Shown here one piece after another: positions 54,769-63,549 of a DNA stretch of 64,000 bases. The notes beneath the pieces are model-generated. The model did not search any database and was not told the DNA's origin. It worked only from the letters and a program-made list of their open reading frames with translations. Origin of the DNA: Terrisporobacter sp. (GTDB lineage Bacteria; Bacillota_A; Clostridia; Peptostreptococcales; Peptostreptococcaceae); contig JARKUZ010000078.1 in the NCBI GenBank assembly GCA_029851945.1, positions 1 to 64,000 of the forward strand. The letters run 5' to 3'. The position numbers were made by a program, and so were the translations under genes. The number at the start of each line of letters is the position of its first letter. Positions within the stretch are counted from its first letter, which is position 1.

Positions 54769-55596
54769 ATGGAGTGGATAGAAATATTTAAAGCCATTAT
54801 TTTAGGTTTAATTGAAGGAATAACAGAATGGCTTCCTGTAAGTAGTACAGGTCATATGATACTAGTAGATGAGTTTTTACAATTAGGTATGTCAGATGCT
54901 TTTAAAGAAATGTTTTTCGTAGTAATACAATTGGGGGCAATAATGGCGGTTGTTATTTTATATTGGAAGAAGATATTTCCTTTTTCATTTAATAAAAAGC
55001 CGTTTATACAAAATGACATAATTATAATGTGGGTAAAAATAGTAATAGCTTGTGTTCCAGCAGCTATAGTTGGACTAATGTGGGATGATCAGATAAATGC
55101 ATTATTCTATAATTTCCAAACGGTAGCTATTATGTTAATAGTATTTGGTGTATTATTTATAGTAGTTGAAAACAATAATAAAGGAAAAAGACCAAAAGTT
55201 ACAAACATGAACCAACTTACATATAAAATGGCTATTATCATAGGATTATTCCAATTAATAGCAGCAGTTTTCCCAGGAACTTCTCGTTCAGGAGCAACTA
55301 TACTAGGAGCATTATTAATAGGTATATCAAGAGAGATAGCAGCTGAATTTACATTCTTCTTAGCTATACCAGTAATGTTTGGTGCAAGCTTACTTAAATT
55401 AGTTAAATTCGGATTTGCATTTACAAGTTTTGAGCTAGTAGTTTTATTAGTAGGTACATTTGTTTCATTTGTAGTTTCTGTATGGGCTATAAAATTCCTT
55501 ATGGGATATATTAAAAAACATGACTTTAAAGTATTTGGATGGTACAGAATCATACTTGGAGTTATATTATTAATATATTTCTTCTTTATAAGATAA
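54769..55596 (+). CDS. uppP: Undecaprenyl-diphosphatase UppP (BacA)
   Basis: A 275-residue polytopic protein that dephosphorylates undecaprenyl diphosphate to recycle the cell-wall lipid carrier and, when overproduced, gives bacitracin resistance. The two active-site motifs are GLIEGITEWLPVSSTGH (13-29) and FPGTSRSGATILGALL. Monocistronic, with AGAGGTG upstream and its own terminator. Confidence 0.96.
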   Translation: MEWIEIFKAIILGLIEGITEWLPVSSTGHMILVDEFLQLGMSDAFKEMFFVVIQLGAIMAVVILYWKKIFPFSFNKKPFIQNDIIIMWVKIVIACVPAAIVGLMWDDQINALFYNFQTVAIMLIVFGVLFIVVENNNKGKRPKVTNMNQLTYKMAIIIGLFQLIAAVFPGTSRSGATILGALLIGISREIAAEFTFFLAIPVMFGASLLKLVKFGFAFTSFELVVLLVGTFVSFVVSVWAIKFLMGYIKKHDFKVFGWYRIILGVILLIYFFFIR

Positions 55597-55622
55597 TATT
55601 AGATTATAATAATATAAATAAG

Positions 55623-55660
55623 AAAACTATTGTATTTTTTTAATACAATAGTTTTTTTAT
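55623..55660 (+). terminator. Intrinsic terminator of uppP
   Basis: Perfect 14-bp stem AAAACTATTGTATT with AATACAATAGTTTT, then TTTT. Confidence 0.85.
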
Positions 55661-55724
55661 TGTAAGAAAATTATGTTTTATCTGATTTGTAGAATAATGC
55701 ATTTATTGGTTTATAAAATAAATT

Positions 55725-55913
55725 TTAGTGCTAACACATTGTATATGAAACATAGCATCAAAAGTTAAAAGTTATAATATAGAAGAAATAGAGAAAGAGT
55801 CAAAACTTAGAAAAGAATTATTTAAAGAAGCTTTTGATAAAGATATCAAATTATTACAGCTTCCATGCCCAGAGTTTACACTTTATGGTTTTAAGTGCTG
55901 GGGATATGTATGA
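55725..55913 (+). pseudogene. Relic of a CD3072/TudS-type putative desulfidase gene
   Basis: One frame reads LVLTHCI, an in-frame TGA, then NIASKVKSYNIEEIEKESKL and, after RKELFKEAFDKDIK, LLQLPCPEFTLYGFKCWGYV and a stop. This matches the N-terminal third of clostridial CD3072-family (TudS-related) proteins as I know them, with the cysteines in HCI and PCPEF. A nonsense codon, no start codon and loss of the remaining two thirds make it non-functional. Confidence 0.7.
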
Positions 55914-56154
55914 TTGACGTTATGATAATTAAGTATTTGCCAATAGCTTTAAAATCTTCTTTAAAAAGTTACGGTGAAGCTAAATAGATATATTAAGAAA
56001 TTTATAACATATAGTATAAAAATGTTAATTTCAACACATTTTTTGTTTAATATAATTATTAACAACATAGATAGTAAATGATATTTTTATGATGTATTAA
56101 TATAAAATTACATATAAAATCATAAGTATATTTAGTATAAAATAAAAATTTACA

Positions 56155-56183
56155 TTGACACCATGATGATTTTGCTTTAGTAT
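56155..56183 (+). promoter_or_regulatory. Promoter of glmS
   Basis: TTGACA (56155-56160) and TAGTAT (56178-56183) with a 17-base spacer. It gives a leader of about 345 bases containing the ribozyme. Confidence 0.7.
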
Positions 56184-56328
56184 CATATTTATGAAATAAA
56201 TACTAATACAAATTTTTTATATAATATTACTCAAAAGTAATAATAAATAATAATATTTATTGTTAAATGACTGACAATGAATTGACGTTAGAGGGTAAAG
56301 AGTAAGGTCAAAATAGATATAAATATAA

Positions 56329-56490
56329 GCGCCAGAACTTAATATATTATTTTTAAGTTGACGAGGACAGAGTTTATCGAAATTATCGGCGGATGCTCTG
56401 CGGTGTATTTACCATCGAAAAATCCTTTTAAATAATTGAAGTGATTTAATTGACAAAGAAGGATTTAAGTAAATAATAGACCGAACTCTT
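56329..56490 (+). ncRNA. glmS ribozyme (glucosamine-6-phosphate-activated)
   Basis: The conserved catalytic core is present: AGCGCCAGAACT at the cleavage site (between A56328 and G56329), AAGTTGACGAGGACAGAGTT, TATCGGCGGATGCTCTGCGG and the closing AGACCGAACTC (56479-56489). In the family, glucosamine 6-phosphate acts as a cofactor for self-cleavage, and the cut mRNA is degraded, giving feedback on GlmS. Confidence 0.97.
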
Positions 56491-56535
56491 AAAATATATT
56501 ATAAAATTTATAATCATTTTAAGGAGATCACAAAT

Positions 56536-58362
56536 ATGTGTGGAATAGTTGGATATTTAGGAAACAGACAAGCTACAGAGGTTCTAATAGAAGGACTTTC
56601 TAAATTAGAGTACAGAGGATATGACTCTGCAGGTGTTGCAGTAAACACTGGAGATGAATTATCTCTAAGAAAATTTAAAGGTAGATTACAAGTATTAGCA
56701 GATGATTTAGAAGTAAACCCTATACATGGAGGACTTGGAATAGGACATACTAGATGGGCTACTCATGGTGAGCCATCAGATGTAAATTCACATCCTCATT
56801 TCAATAAGGATAAATCAATAGCAGTAGTACACAATGGTATAATAGAAAACTACCTTGAATTAAGAGAAGAATTACAAGCAGAAGGATATGTATTCTTATC
56901 TCAAACAGATACAGAAGTAGTTGCTCACTTAGTTGACAAATTTTATGAAGGAAATTTATTAGATGCTGTTTATAAAGCAACTGGAAAATTAAGAGGAGCT
57001 TATGCTTTAGGGGTTGTTTGTAAAGATAATAACAATGAATTAGTAGCTGTAAGAAAAGACAGTCCATTAGTTGTGGGATTAGGTGAGGGAGAAAACTTTA
57101 TAGCATCTGATATACCTGCAATATTAAAATATACTAAAAATGTTTACTTCTTAGAAAATGGTGAATATGTTCATATAGTTGGAGATAAAGTAACTGTATT
57201 AAATGAAAATAGAGAAGTAGTTGAAAAAGAAATAAGTGAAATAACTTGGGATGTTGAAGCTGCATCTAAGGGTGGATATGATTTCTTTATGACTAAAGAA
57301 ATAAATGAGCAACCAAAAGGTGTAGAAGATACGTTATTAAGAAGATTAGATGAAAATGGAAGAATAAAATTAGACGATATAAAAATAACTAAAGAAGATT
57401 TAGAAAAAATAAATAAAGTATATATAGTTGCATGTGGTACTGCTTATCATGCAGGACTAGTAGGAAAACATGCTATAGAAAAATTTGCTAAAATACCAGT
57501 TATAGCTGATATAGCTTCAGAATTTAGATATAGTGATCCATTTGTTGACGAAAATACTTTAATAATAATAGTAAGTCAATCAGGAGAAACTGCAGATACA
57601 TTAGCAGCTCTTAGAGATGCTAAGGAAAAAGGTGCTAGAGTGTTATCAATAACTAATGTTGTTGGATCATCAATAGCTAGAGAATCTCATGATATATTCT
57701 ATACTTGGGCAGGACCTGAAGTAGCTGTTGCTTCAACAAAAGCATATACAACTCAATTAATGGCATTCTATATGATAGCACTAAACTTAGCTATGACTAA
57801 AGGAAGTATAACTGAAGAAGAATACTTTGCTAGAATAGAGCAATTAAAAGAAATGCCATCACAAGTTAGAAAAGTATTAGAATGTGATGAAGTAGTAGCT
57901 GAAATAGCTGAAGAGATAAAAGAAGCAAATGATATATTCTATTTAGGTAGAGGTGTTGATTATGCTTTAGCTATGGAAGGTGCTTTAAAAATAAAAGAAA
58001 TATCTTATGTACATGCAGAGGCGTTTGCAGCTGGTGAATTAAAACATGGAAGTATAGCTTTAATAGAAAATGGTACCCCAGTAGTTGCTATAGCTACTCA
58101 AGGAAACTTATTTGAAAAAATGGTATCAAATATGCAAGAGGTAAAAGCAAGAGGAGCTAGAGTTATAGCTATAACTCAAGAAGGAAATACAGAAGTAGAA
58201 AAATCAGCAGATAGAGTAATATATATACCTGCAGTTGATGATATGTTTGCTAGTATAACAAGTGTTATACCAATGCAAATACTTGCATATTATGCATCAA
58301 AAATAAGAGGATTAGACGTGGATAAGCCAAGAAACTTAGCTAAATCTGTTACAGTTGAATAA
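56536..58362 (+). CDS. glmS: Glutamine-fructose-6-phosphate aminotransferase
   Basis: A 608-residue enzyme that makes glucosamine 6-phosphate, the first step of UDP-GlcNAc and cell-wall synthesis. After the start Met, C2 (MCGIVGYLG) is the glutaminase nucleophile of the N-terminal class II amidotransferase domain (1-240). Two SIS sugar isomerase domains follow (about 285-420 and 455-590), ending with the conserved KSVTVE tail. The upstream self-cleaving ribozyme controls it. AAGGAG precedes the start. Confidence 0.98.
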   Translation: MCGIVGYLGNRQATEVLIEGLSKLEYRGYDSAGVAVNTGDELSLRKFKGRLQVLADDLEVNPIHGGLGIGHTRWATHGEPSDVNSHPHFNKDKSIAVVHNGIIENYLELREELQAEGYVFLSQTDTEVVAHLVDKFYEGNLLDAVYKATGKLRGAYALGVVCKDNNNELVAVRKDSPLVVGLGEGENFIASDIPAILKYTKNVYFLENGEYVHIVGDKVTVLNENREVVEKEISEITWDVEAASKGGYDFFMTKEINEQPKGVEDTLLRRLDENGRIKLDDIKITKEDLEKINKVYIVACGTAYHAGLVGKHAIEKFAKIPVIADIASEFRYSDPFVDENTLIIIVSQSGETADTLAALRDAKEKGARVLSITNVVGSSIARESHDIFYTWAGPEVAVASTKAYTTQLMAFYMIALNLAMTKGSITEEEYFARIEQLKEMPSQVRKVLECDEVVAEIAEEIKEANDIFYLGRGVDYALAMEGALKIKEISYVHAEAFAAGELKHGSIALIENGTPVVAIATQGNLFEKMVSNMQEVKARGARVIAITQEGNTEVEKSADRVIYIPAVDDMFASITSVIPMQILAYYASKIRGLDVDKPRNLAKSVTVE

Positions 58363-58382
58363 TAAAAATAGCACGTAATATA

Positions 58383-58430
58383 AAGGGTATTATCTATAAA
58401 TATTAATATTTATAGATAATACCCTTATTT
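58383..58430 (+). terminator. Terminator of glmS, a perfect 44-bp palindrome
   Basis: Positions 58383-58404 are the exact reverse complement of 58405-58426 with no loop bases, followed by ATTTT. It is a very long stem for an intrinsic terminator. Confidence 0.75.
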
Positions 58431-58605
58431 TATGCAAAATAGAGCTAATATGAGTTATAATATTTTTGTTTATCTAAGTTGTCTTAAAAAATATTTATGA
58501 AGTATTATAAAAATATAGTATCAGGAGCATCAGTTTTTTAAGGAGAATAAATTTTCATATTATTTGAATAATGAACAACTACTAATAAAAAATAGGGGGT
58601 AGATT

Positions 58606-59409
58606 ATGTATTACGATTATCACATGCATTGTAGTTTCTCAGAAGATAGCAAAACGCCTATGGAAGACATGGTAAATAAATCTATTGAATTAGGTCTAAG
58701 AGAAATATGCTTCACAGACCATGTAGATTATAGTGTCATAGTAAATAATAAGGAAGTCGATTACTCTATTGACTTTAAAGATTATTTTAAGCAAATAGAT
58801 TACTATAAAGAAAAGTATGCAGATAGAATTAAAATAAAAAAAGGAATTGAAATGGGATTACAAGATCATGTACTTGATAAATGTGTTGAGGATGTAATTA
58901 ATAATGAATTTGACTTTGTTATAGGTTCTATTCATACGATTAATAAATTAGAGTTAATTCAAAGACATTTTTATAAAGATAAATCTCAAATGGAAGCTTA
59001 TAGACAATATTATGAACTTTTATATAGTATAGTAAGTAAGTATAAGAACTACTCAGTATTAGGTCATTTAGATATAGTGAAGAGATATGGAGATTTGAAT
59101 AATATAATAGATGATAGATTATTTGCTGATGAGATTGATGAAATTTTAAAACTAGTAATATATGACGGAAAAGGTATAGAAATAAATACTTCAAATTTTA
59201 GATATAGATTACCGGACTTAACACCATCATCATATATTCTTAATAGATATAAAGAGCTTGGTGGAGAAATAATAACAACAGGTTCAGATTCTCATAACGC
59301 AAATCAAATTGCCCATGAATTTAAGCGTATATATGAATTTTTGAAGTATACTGGATATAAATATGTATGTACTTTTGATAGAATGAAACCTAATTTCATA
59401 GAAATTTAA
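58606..59409 (+). CDS. Histidinol-phosphatase, PHP family (HisJ/HisK-like)
   Basis: A 267-residue PHP-domain phosphoesterase. Metal ligands are seen in YHMHCSFSED (H6, H8), CFTDHVDYS, an early glutamate (KGIEMGLQ), GSIHTI, LGHLDIVKRYGD and TTGSDSHNANQIA. The layout is that of HisK/HisJ, the L-histidinol phosphate phosphatase of histidine synthesis. No his genes are adjacent, so another phosphoester substrate is possible. Confidence 0.87.
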   Translation: MYYDYHMHCSFSEDSKTPMEDMVNKSIELGLREICFTDHVDYSVIVNNKEVDYSIDFKDYFKQIDYYKEKYADRIKIKKGIEMGLQDHVLDKCVEDVINNEFDFVIGSIHTINKLELIQRHFYKDKSQMEAYRQYYELLYSIVSKYKNYSVLGHLDIVKRYGDLNNIIDDRLFADEIDEILKLVIYDGKGIEINTSNFRYRLPDLTPSSYILNRYKELGGEIITTGSDSHNANQIAHEFKRIYEFLKYTGYKYVCTFDRMKPNFIEI

Positions 59410-59452
59410 AAGTAGGAAGGATAATCAGTTAATGAATTATCCTTCCTATTTT
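59409..59452. terminator. Terminator after the PHP phosphatase gene
   Basis: AGGAAGGATAAT pairs with ATTATCCTTCCT, flanked by A's before and TTTTTAT after; it also lies downstream of the yitT relic on the other strand. Confidence 0.8.
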
Positions 59453-59511
59453 TATACTTAAATTATAAAATTACTACCTAATATATTTGCTTAAAACCTT
59501 TCCAAATGGTT

Positions 59512-59995
59512 TCATGGACATCTTCCAACAACTACAATCAAAGCATCCTTTTTTTTTGTATAACCGCCTTTTTCGCTTAAAATCGTAACACTTCTACTCA
59601 ATTTTTAATATTATACCAAGACCAAGCCCTAGTATTACACCTCCAGAAAGGGTGGCTAATAATACATCGTTTGTTATGTTGAGATAAGATAATTTATCGC
59701 ATAAATTTAATGCCAATGTAAAGAACACTATTCCGAGCAAAGTTTTCAAACATTCTTTTTTTGACAATACTTTATAGGCTATAATAAATAATGGTATATT
59801 AAATATTAGATTAAATGTCCATAAAGGTATACCAAATAAATTATTAATGATAACAGCTAAGCCGGTTAATCCACCAGGTGCTATTGAATGAGGATCAAAG
59901 AATAATATACATGATAGTGCCATTAGAAAACAACCTACTATAAGAAGTAGACTTTCATACATAAAATCTTTAAAACTAATTTTTTCTTCCTCCAT
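59512..59995 (-). pseudogene. Decayed YitT-family membrane protein gene
   Basis: The first 133 codons (59995-59594) encode the YitT N-terminal membrane domain, with FFDPHSIAPGGLTGLAVIIN and GIPLWTFNLIFNIPLF, and stop at LGLGLGIILKIE. Intact YitT proteins have about 280-290 residues. Just past the stop, in another frame, is SVTILSEKGGYTKKKDALIV, which matches the C-terminal DUF2179 domain. About 100 codons in between are missing. This shows an internal deletion with frameshift; the truncated ORF is probably not a working protein. Confidence 0.75.
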
Positions 59996-60392
59996 AATAA
60001 AACCTCCAACATATTTTGTTAATCAATACAAATAACACTCTAATATTTATATGTTATAAAGACAACATCTATATATTATAATTATAAATTTAATGAATAT
60101 GAACTTTATTTCATATAAAAAATTATATTACTTACTAAATGTAGTATGTAAAATAAAGTTCATATTGAGTGATAAATTTTAAAATACGCTATAAAATAAT
60201 AGGGGGATATAAAAATGGATTTAAACAAATTAAATAGAGAAATTAAATCAATGGGAGAAAATTAAATTTGAATTATTGCTATTTTGTGAATATAAATACA
60301 TAAAATACCAGTATATAAAAATTACTTTATAATGAAATTAATAAAAATTTAGACTACAATATATTTACAAACTTATAAAGGGGTGGCATAAG
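59996..60392. other. Intergenic region with inverted repeat and a tiny ORF
   Basis: Holds a 16-bp inverted repeat (arms 60096-60111 and 60151-60166, 39 bases apart) and a 16-codon ORF, MDLNKLNREIKSMGEN (60215-60265), with GGGGGA upstream. The ORF could be a leader peptide or the start of a lost gene. The rest is AT-rich with no other signal. Confidence 0.45.
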
Positions 60393-60854
60393 GTGTTTTT
60401 TTATAGTGGGGATTTAAGTAATTTTAACTTATATGAATTTCACAAGAATATAGATGAATTATTTTTTGTAAAAAAATGTGTAAATAGAATTACAGTATCA
60501 CTTGAAATAAGTAAAAAAGGTAAAGATATAAGAGAATTACTAAAAGAGAATAGATGTTTATACTATTCTTTTGGGAAAAGAGCAGGCCAATATTTAATAT
60601 GTGCTGATGGGAATAAGTATCTAGTAGATGATGATAGGGATGAAAACTCTCAGGGGATTTACATGTCGGATGCTTATTTTAATCAATATGAAGATATTAA
60701 CATAGGTTTTGTGATAGAAATTGAAAATGATATCATAAATGTACAATCAGCAATAGAGGAAGAAGGAATTAATTGCAGGACATATGAAATTATTGAGGAC
60801 TGTGGGGATTTAAATATAAAAATGAAAGATTTTATAAATACATATATTATATAA
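60393..60854 (+). CDS. Hypothetical protein
   Basis: A 153-residue soluble alpha/beta protein starting at GTG 60393 with AAGGGGTGG upstream. It is acidic in the C-terminal half, has a YYSFGKRAGQYLICADGNKY segment and no signal peptide or membrane helix. I do not recognise the family. It ends in a strong terminator, so it is likely a real monocistronic gene. Confidence 0.6.
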   Translation: MFFYSGDLSNFNLYEFHKNIDELFFVKKCVNRITVSLEISKKGKDIRELLKENRCLYYSFGKRAGQYLICADGNKYLVDDDRDENSQGIYMSDAYFNQYEDINIGFVIEIENDIINVQSAIEEEGINCRTYEIIEDCGDLNIKMKDFINTYII

Positions 60855-60859
60855 ATAAT

Positions 60860-60905
60860 AAAAAGAGTAAAAATAATCGAAAGATTAAATTTTTACTCTT
60901 TTTAT
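60860..60905. terminator. Bidirectional terminator between the hypothetical gene and the DUF6512 gene
   Basis: Perfect 15-bp stem AAAAAGAGTAAAAAT with ATTTTTACTCTTTTT, 14-base loop, between convergent genes. Confidence 0.8.
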
Positions 60906-60915
60906 TTTAGTAGGA

Positions 60916-61455
60916 TTATACTCCATAAGTTCCAGTAATGCTATCTTTGAATATAGGAAGATTTGGAGTATTGAAAGTAAGAAAAATAAAAAATAATACA
61001 ATGAAAAATAATATTAATAGAGAAATTTTATAATTAACTTCTTTTCCATGCCTATAATAATGTAGTCCGATGGATTGGCCAATTATTATTGAAAGTAAAA
61101 ATAATAATATATCAAATATTATGGATTTTATTCCGAATCCACAAGTGTAAAGATAATACATAGAATTTTGAAAAATCATAGAAACAAATAATGATATTAT
61201 AGATGATATAAACCATCTATTTTTATTAAGATTATATTTATTTTTATTTACTAAGTAGAACATTATCCACCATAATATAACAGGTAGTAATAATAATTTT
61301 AAGTGCTCCCAGATACTTTCATTAACAGGAAATATACTGGCAATAATAATGGAATTATTAGTTAAATCGTATAAAAAATGAGATATACTTCCAATGATAA
61401 AGATGATTATTACACTAATAAAAAATTTTTTATTTAATGATTTATAGTTATCTAT
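60916..61455 (-). CDS. DUF6512-like membrane protein, apparently with an AUA start codon
   Basis: A five- or six-helix membrane protein of 179 residues if read from the codon placed for initiation. The N-terminal part has SHFLYDLTNNSIIIASIFPV and NESIWEHLKLLLLPVILWW, the signature I associate with DUF6512 proteins. No ATG, GTG or TTG precedes this region; nine bases after a perfect AAGGAG (61470-61465) there is ATA (61455-61453). The first ATG (61263) would drop two helices and the signature. Function unknown. Confidence 0.7.
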   Translation of the reverse strand: MDNYKSLNKKFFISVIIIFIIGSISHFLYDLTNNSIIIASIFPVNESIWEHLKLLLLPVILWWIMFYLVNKNKYNLNKNRWFISSIISLFVSMIFQNSMYYLYTCGFGIKSIIFDILLFLLSIIIGQSIGLHYYRHGKEVNYKISLLILFFIVLFFIFLTFNTPNLPIFKDSITGTYGV

Positions 61456-61622
61456 TTTAATCAGCTCCTTTTCGGTTAATATTATATGAAGATTGTAATT
61501 AATTGATTCTGTAAAATTTTATATCTGTAAAATCTGATAATATATAAAACCAATTTAATAATAATACATATATATATATTAATAGGTAGACAATAATTTC
61601 ATAAGCAAAGGAGGCGAAAAGA

Positions 61623-62921
61623 TTGTATAGTTCAGATCATTATAATCAATATAGAGATTTATTTATAGGTTTAGAACATCCTGTACAACTTGCTAATGGT
61701 CAAATGACAACACAAATAGGATTTGATAATGCCGCAACAACCCCATCATTTAAATCTTCATATAGAGCTTTTTGTAGGGGACTAGTAACATATGGAGCAG
61801 TAGCACGAGGTACTGGACAAAAAAGTGAGATTACTACACAGAATTATGAGGATGCAAGAAAGATAGTTCTGAATTTTTTCAATCTAGGCAAGAGTAAAGA
61901 TTATACCGTTATATTTGGAAAAACAACAACAGAGTGTATGAATTTACTATCTGATGTTTTAATAAAAGATAAAAATGATAAAATACTAACGACAAGGATG
62001 GAGCATCATGCTAATGATTTGCCTTGGAGATACAAAGCCACAGTAGAATATGTAGATGTAGATCAAATGGGCAGAATTAATATAAATGATATAGAAAAAA
62101 AATTAAGAGAAAATAGAGGTCAAATAAAATATGTTAGTATAACAGGTGCTTCTAATGTTACAGGATATATGAATCCAATACATGAAATAGCTAAGATATG
62201 CCATAAATATAAAGCTAAAATAATTGTAGATGCAGCTCAATTAGTAGCACATAAAGAAATAGATATGAATGGAAACACTTCTTCAGAAAGAATTGACTTT
62301 TTAGTTTTTTCTGGGCATAAAGTATATGCACCTTATGGAAGTGGAGCTATAGTAGGGCTGACAAAAGACCTTTCAGATGTAGATCCTTTATTAAAAGGAG
62401 GAGGATGTGTCAAAGCTGTTCTTGATAATGAGGTGATTTGGTCAGAGCCACCATCTTTACATGAAGCAGGAACACCCAATGCTTTAGGGGCTATTGCTTT
62501 AGCAAGATCATTAAAACAACTTAAGCAAATTGGATTTGATAACATATATAATCATGAAATGTATTTAAAAGAATATTTAATTAAAGAATTAAAGAAAATT
62601 GATAAAGTTATACTTTATGGTGATACTGAAAATATAGATGATAGATTAGGTATAATAGTATTTAATATAGAAGGACAAGATTATAAGGTAATTGGAAAGA
62701 GATTTGCAGATGAGATGGGAATTGCTCTTAGAACTGGTAAGTTTTGTTCTCATCCATATGTAAATAGACTAATGGGTATAAGTGATGCTACTGCTTGTAG
62801 AGAAGCTAGAAATGATGTTCATCCAAATGGTATGATAAGAGCTAGTTTAGGCCTTTATAATACTAAGAGAGAAGCTGAGTTATTCATATCGTATGTTAAA
62901 TATATGATTTCAACTTTATAA
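61623..62921 (+). CDS. Class V aminotransferase / cysteine desulfurase-like PLP enzyme
   Basis: A 432-residue PLP enzyme. It shows FDNAATTPS (34-42), H129 in EHHAND, DAAQLVAH (203-210), the PLP lysine K233 in FSGHKVYAPYGSGAI and C375 in LRTGKFCSHPYV, at the place of the catalytic cysteine of SufS/NifS. This suggests sulfur release from cysteine or a related substrate. No sufU, iscU or other cluster genes are next to it, and it differs from housekeeping IscS/SufS, so no symbol is given. The start is TTG with AAAGGAGG. Confidence 0.87.
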   Translation: MYSSDHYNQYRDLFIGLEHPVQLANGQMTTQIGFDNAATTPSFKSSYRAFCRGLVTYGAVARGTGQKSEITTQNYEDARKIVLNFFNLGKSKDYTVIFGKTTTECMNLLSDVLIKDKNDKILTTRMEHHANDLPWRYKATVEYVDVDQMGRININDIEKKLRENRGQIKYVSITGASNVTGYMNPIHEIAKICHKYKAKIIVDAAQLVAHKEIDMNGNTSSERIDFLVFSGHKVYAPYGSGAIVGLTKDLSDVDPLLKGGGCVKAVLDNEVIWSEPPSLHEAGTPNALGAIALARSLKQLKQIGFDNIYNHEMYLKEYLIKELKKIDKVILYGDTENIDDRLGIIVFNIEGQDYKVIGKRFADEMGIALRTGKFCSHPYVNRLMGISDATACREARNDVHPNGMIRASLGLYNTKREAELFISYVKYMISTL

Positions 62922-62931
62922 ATTTATTAAT

Positions 62932-62972
62932 GAAGAATTTGTATTTTTTATGCAAATTCTTTATTTTTTTAA
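62932..62972 (+). terminator. Intrinsic terminator of the PLP enzyme gene
   Basis: AGAATTTG pairs with CAAATTCT, 11-base loop, then TTATTTTTTT. Confidence 0.75.
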
Positions 62973-63028
62973 TTTATACATAGAGAAAAATAATTATATA
63001 GAGAAAAGTATATATTTACCTAAAAATA

Positions 63029-63061
63029 AATTGTTGCATAGGCAACTAATTATGGTATACT
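63029..63061 (+). promoter_or_regulatory. Promoter and MarR-type operator before the marR-MATE operon
   Basis: TTGCAT (63034-63039) and TATACT (63056-63061) with a 16-base spacer. The -35 box is part of the inverted repeat GTTGC-ATAG-GCAAC (63033-63046 region), close to TTGC-N4-GCAA sites bound by MarR/MepR-type repressors. Autorepression by the adjacent MarR protein is likely. Confidence 0.65.
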
Positions 63062-63108
63062 AATATAGCTGTATTTATAAACATTATTAATAAAGGTGGA
63101 TAGTACTC

Positions 63109-63549
63109 ATGAATAAGAGACGTTGTGATAACATTGGAAAATATATATCTCAACTATATAGAAGGGGCGGTATTTTCATAACAAAAAGAATGGAAAAGTA
63201 CAACATAGGTCAAGGTCAATTTATGTTCTTATTAGAACTTTATATAGAAGATGGAAGAAATCAAGAAGAATTATCTAAAGTTTTAAAAATCGATAAAGGA
63301 ACAACAGCAAGAGCTATAAAAAAATTGGAAGAAGAAGGATATATTGAAAGATTCAAGGATGAAAAAGATAAAAGATCTAATAAAATTTATTTAACACAAA
63401 AAGGAAGAGATGTCAAAGAAAGTATATTTTCAGTTTTAGATGAGTGGGAAAGAAAAATGAGTGAACATTTAGATGAAAGTGAAAAAGAATTAATGATTAA
63501 ACTACTTAAAAAAGTTTGCTTAAATATAGATAAACAGGAGGAAAAATAA
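63109..63549 (+). CDS. MarR family transcriptional regulator
   Basis: A 146-residue winged-helix regulator with RNQEELSKVLKIDKGTTARA followed by IKKLEEEGYIERFKDEKDKR, the recognition helix and wing of MarR proteins. Its stop overlaps the start of a MATE pump gene (TAATG), the same arrangement as mepR-mepA, so it probably represses that pump and is released by its drugs. Confidence 0.92.
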   Translation: MNKRRCDNIGKYISQLYRRGGIFITKRMEKYNIGQGQFMFLLELYIEDGRNQEELSKVLKIDKGTTARAIKKLEEEGYIERFKDEKDKRSNKIYLTQKGRDVKESIFSVLDEWERKMSEHLDESEKELMIKLLKKVCLNIDKQEEK

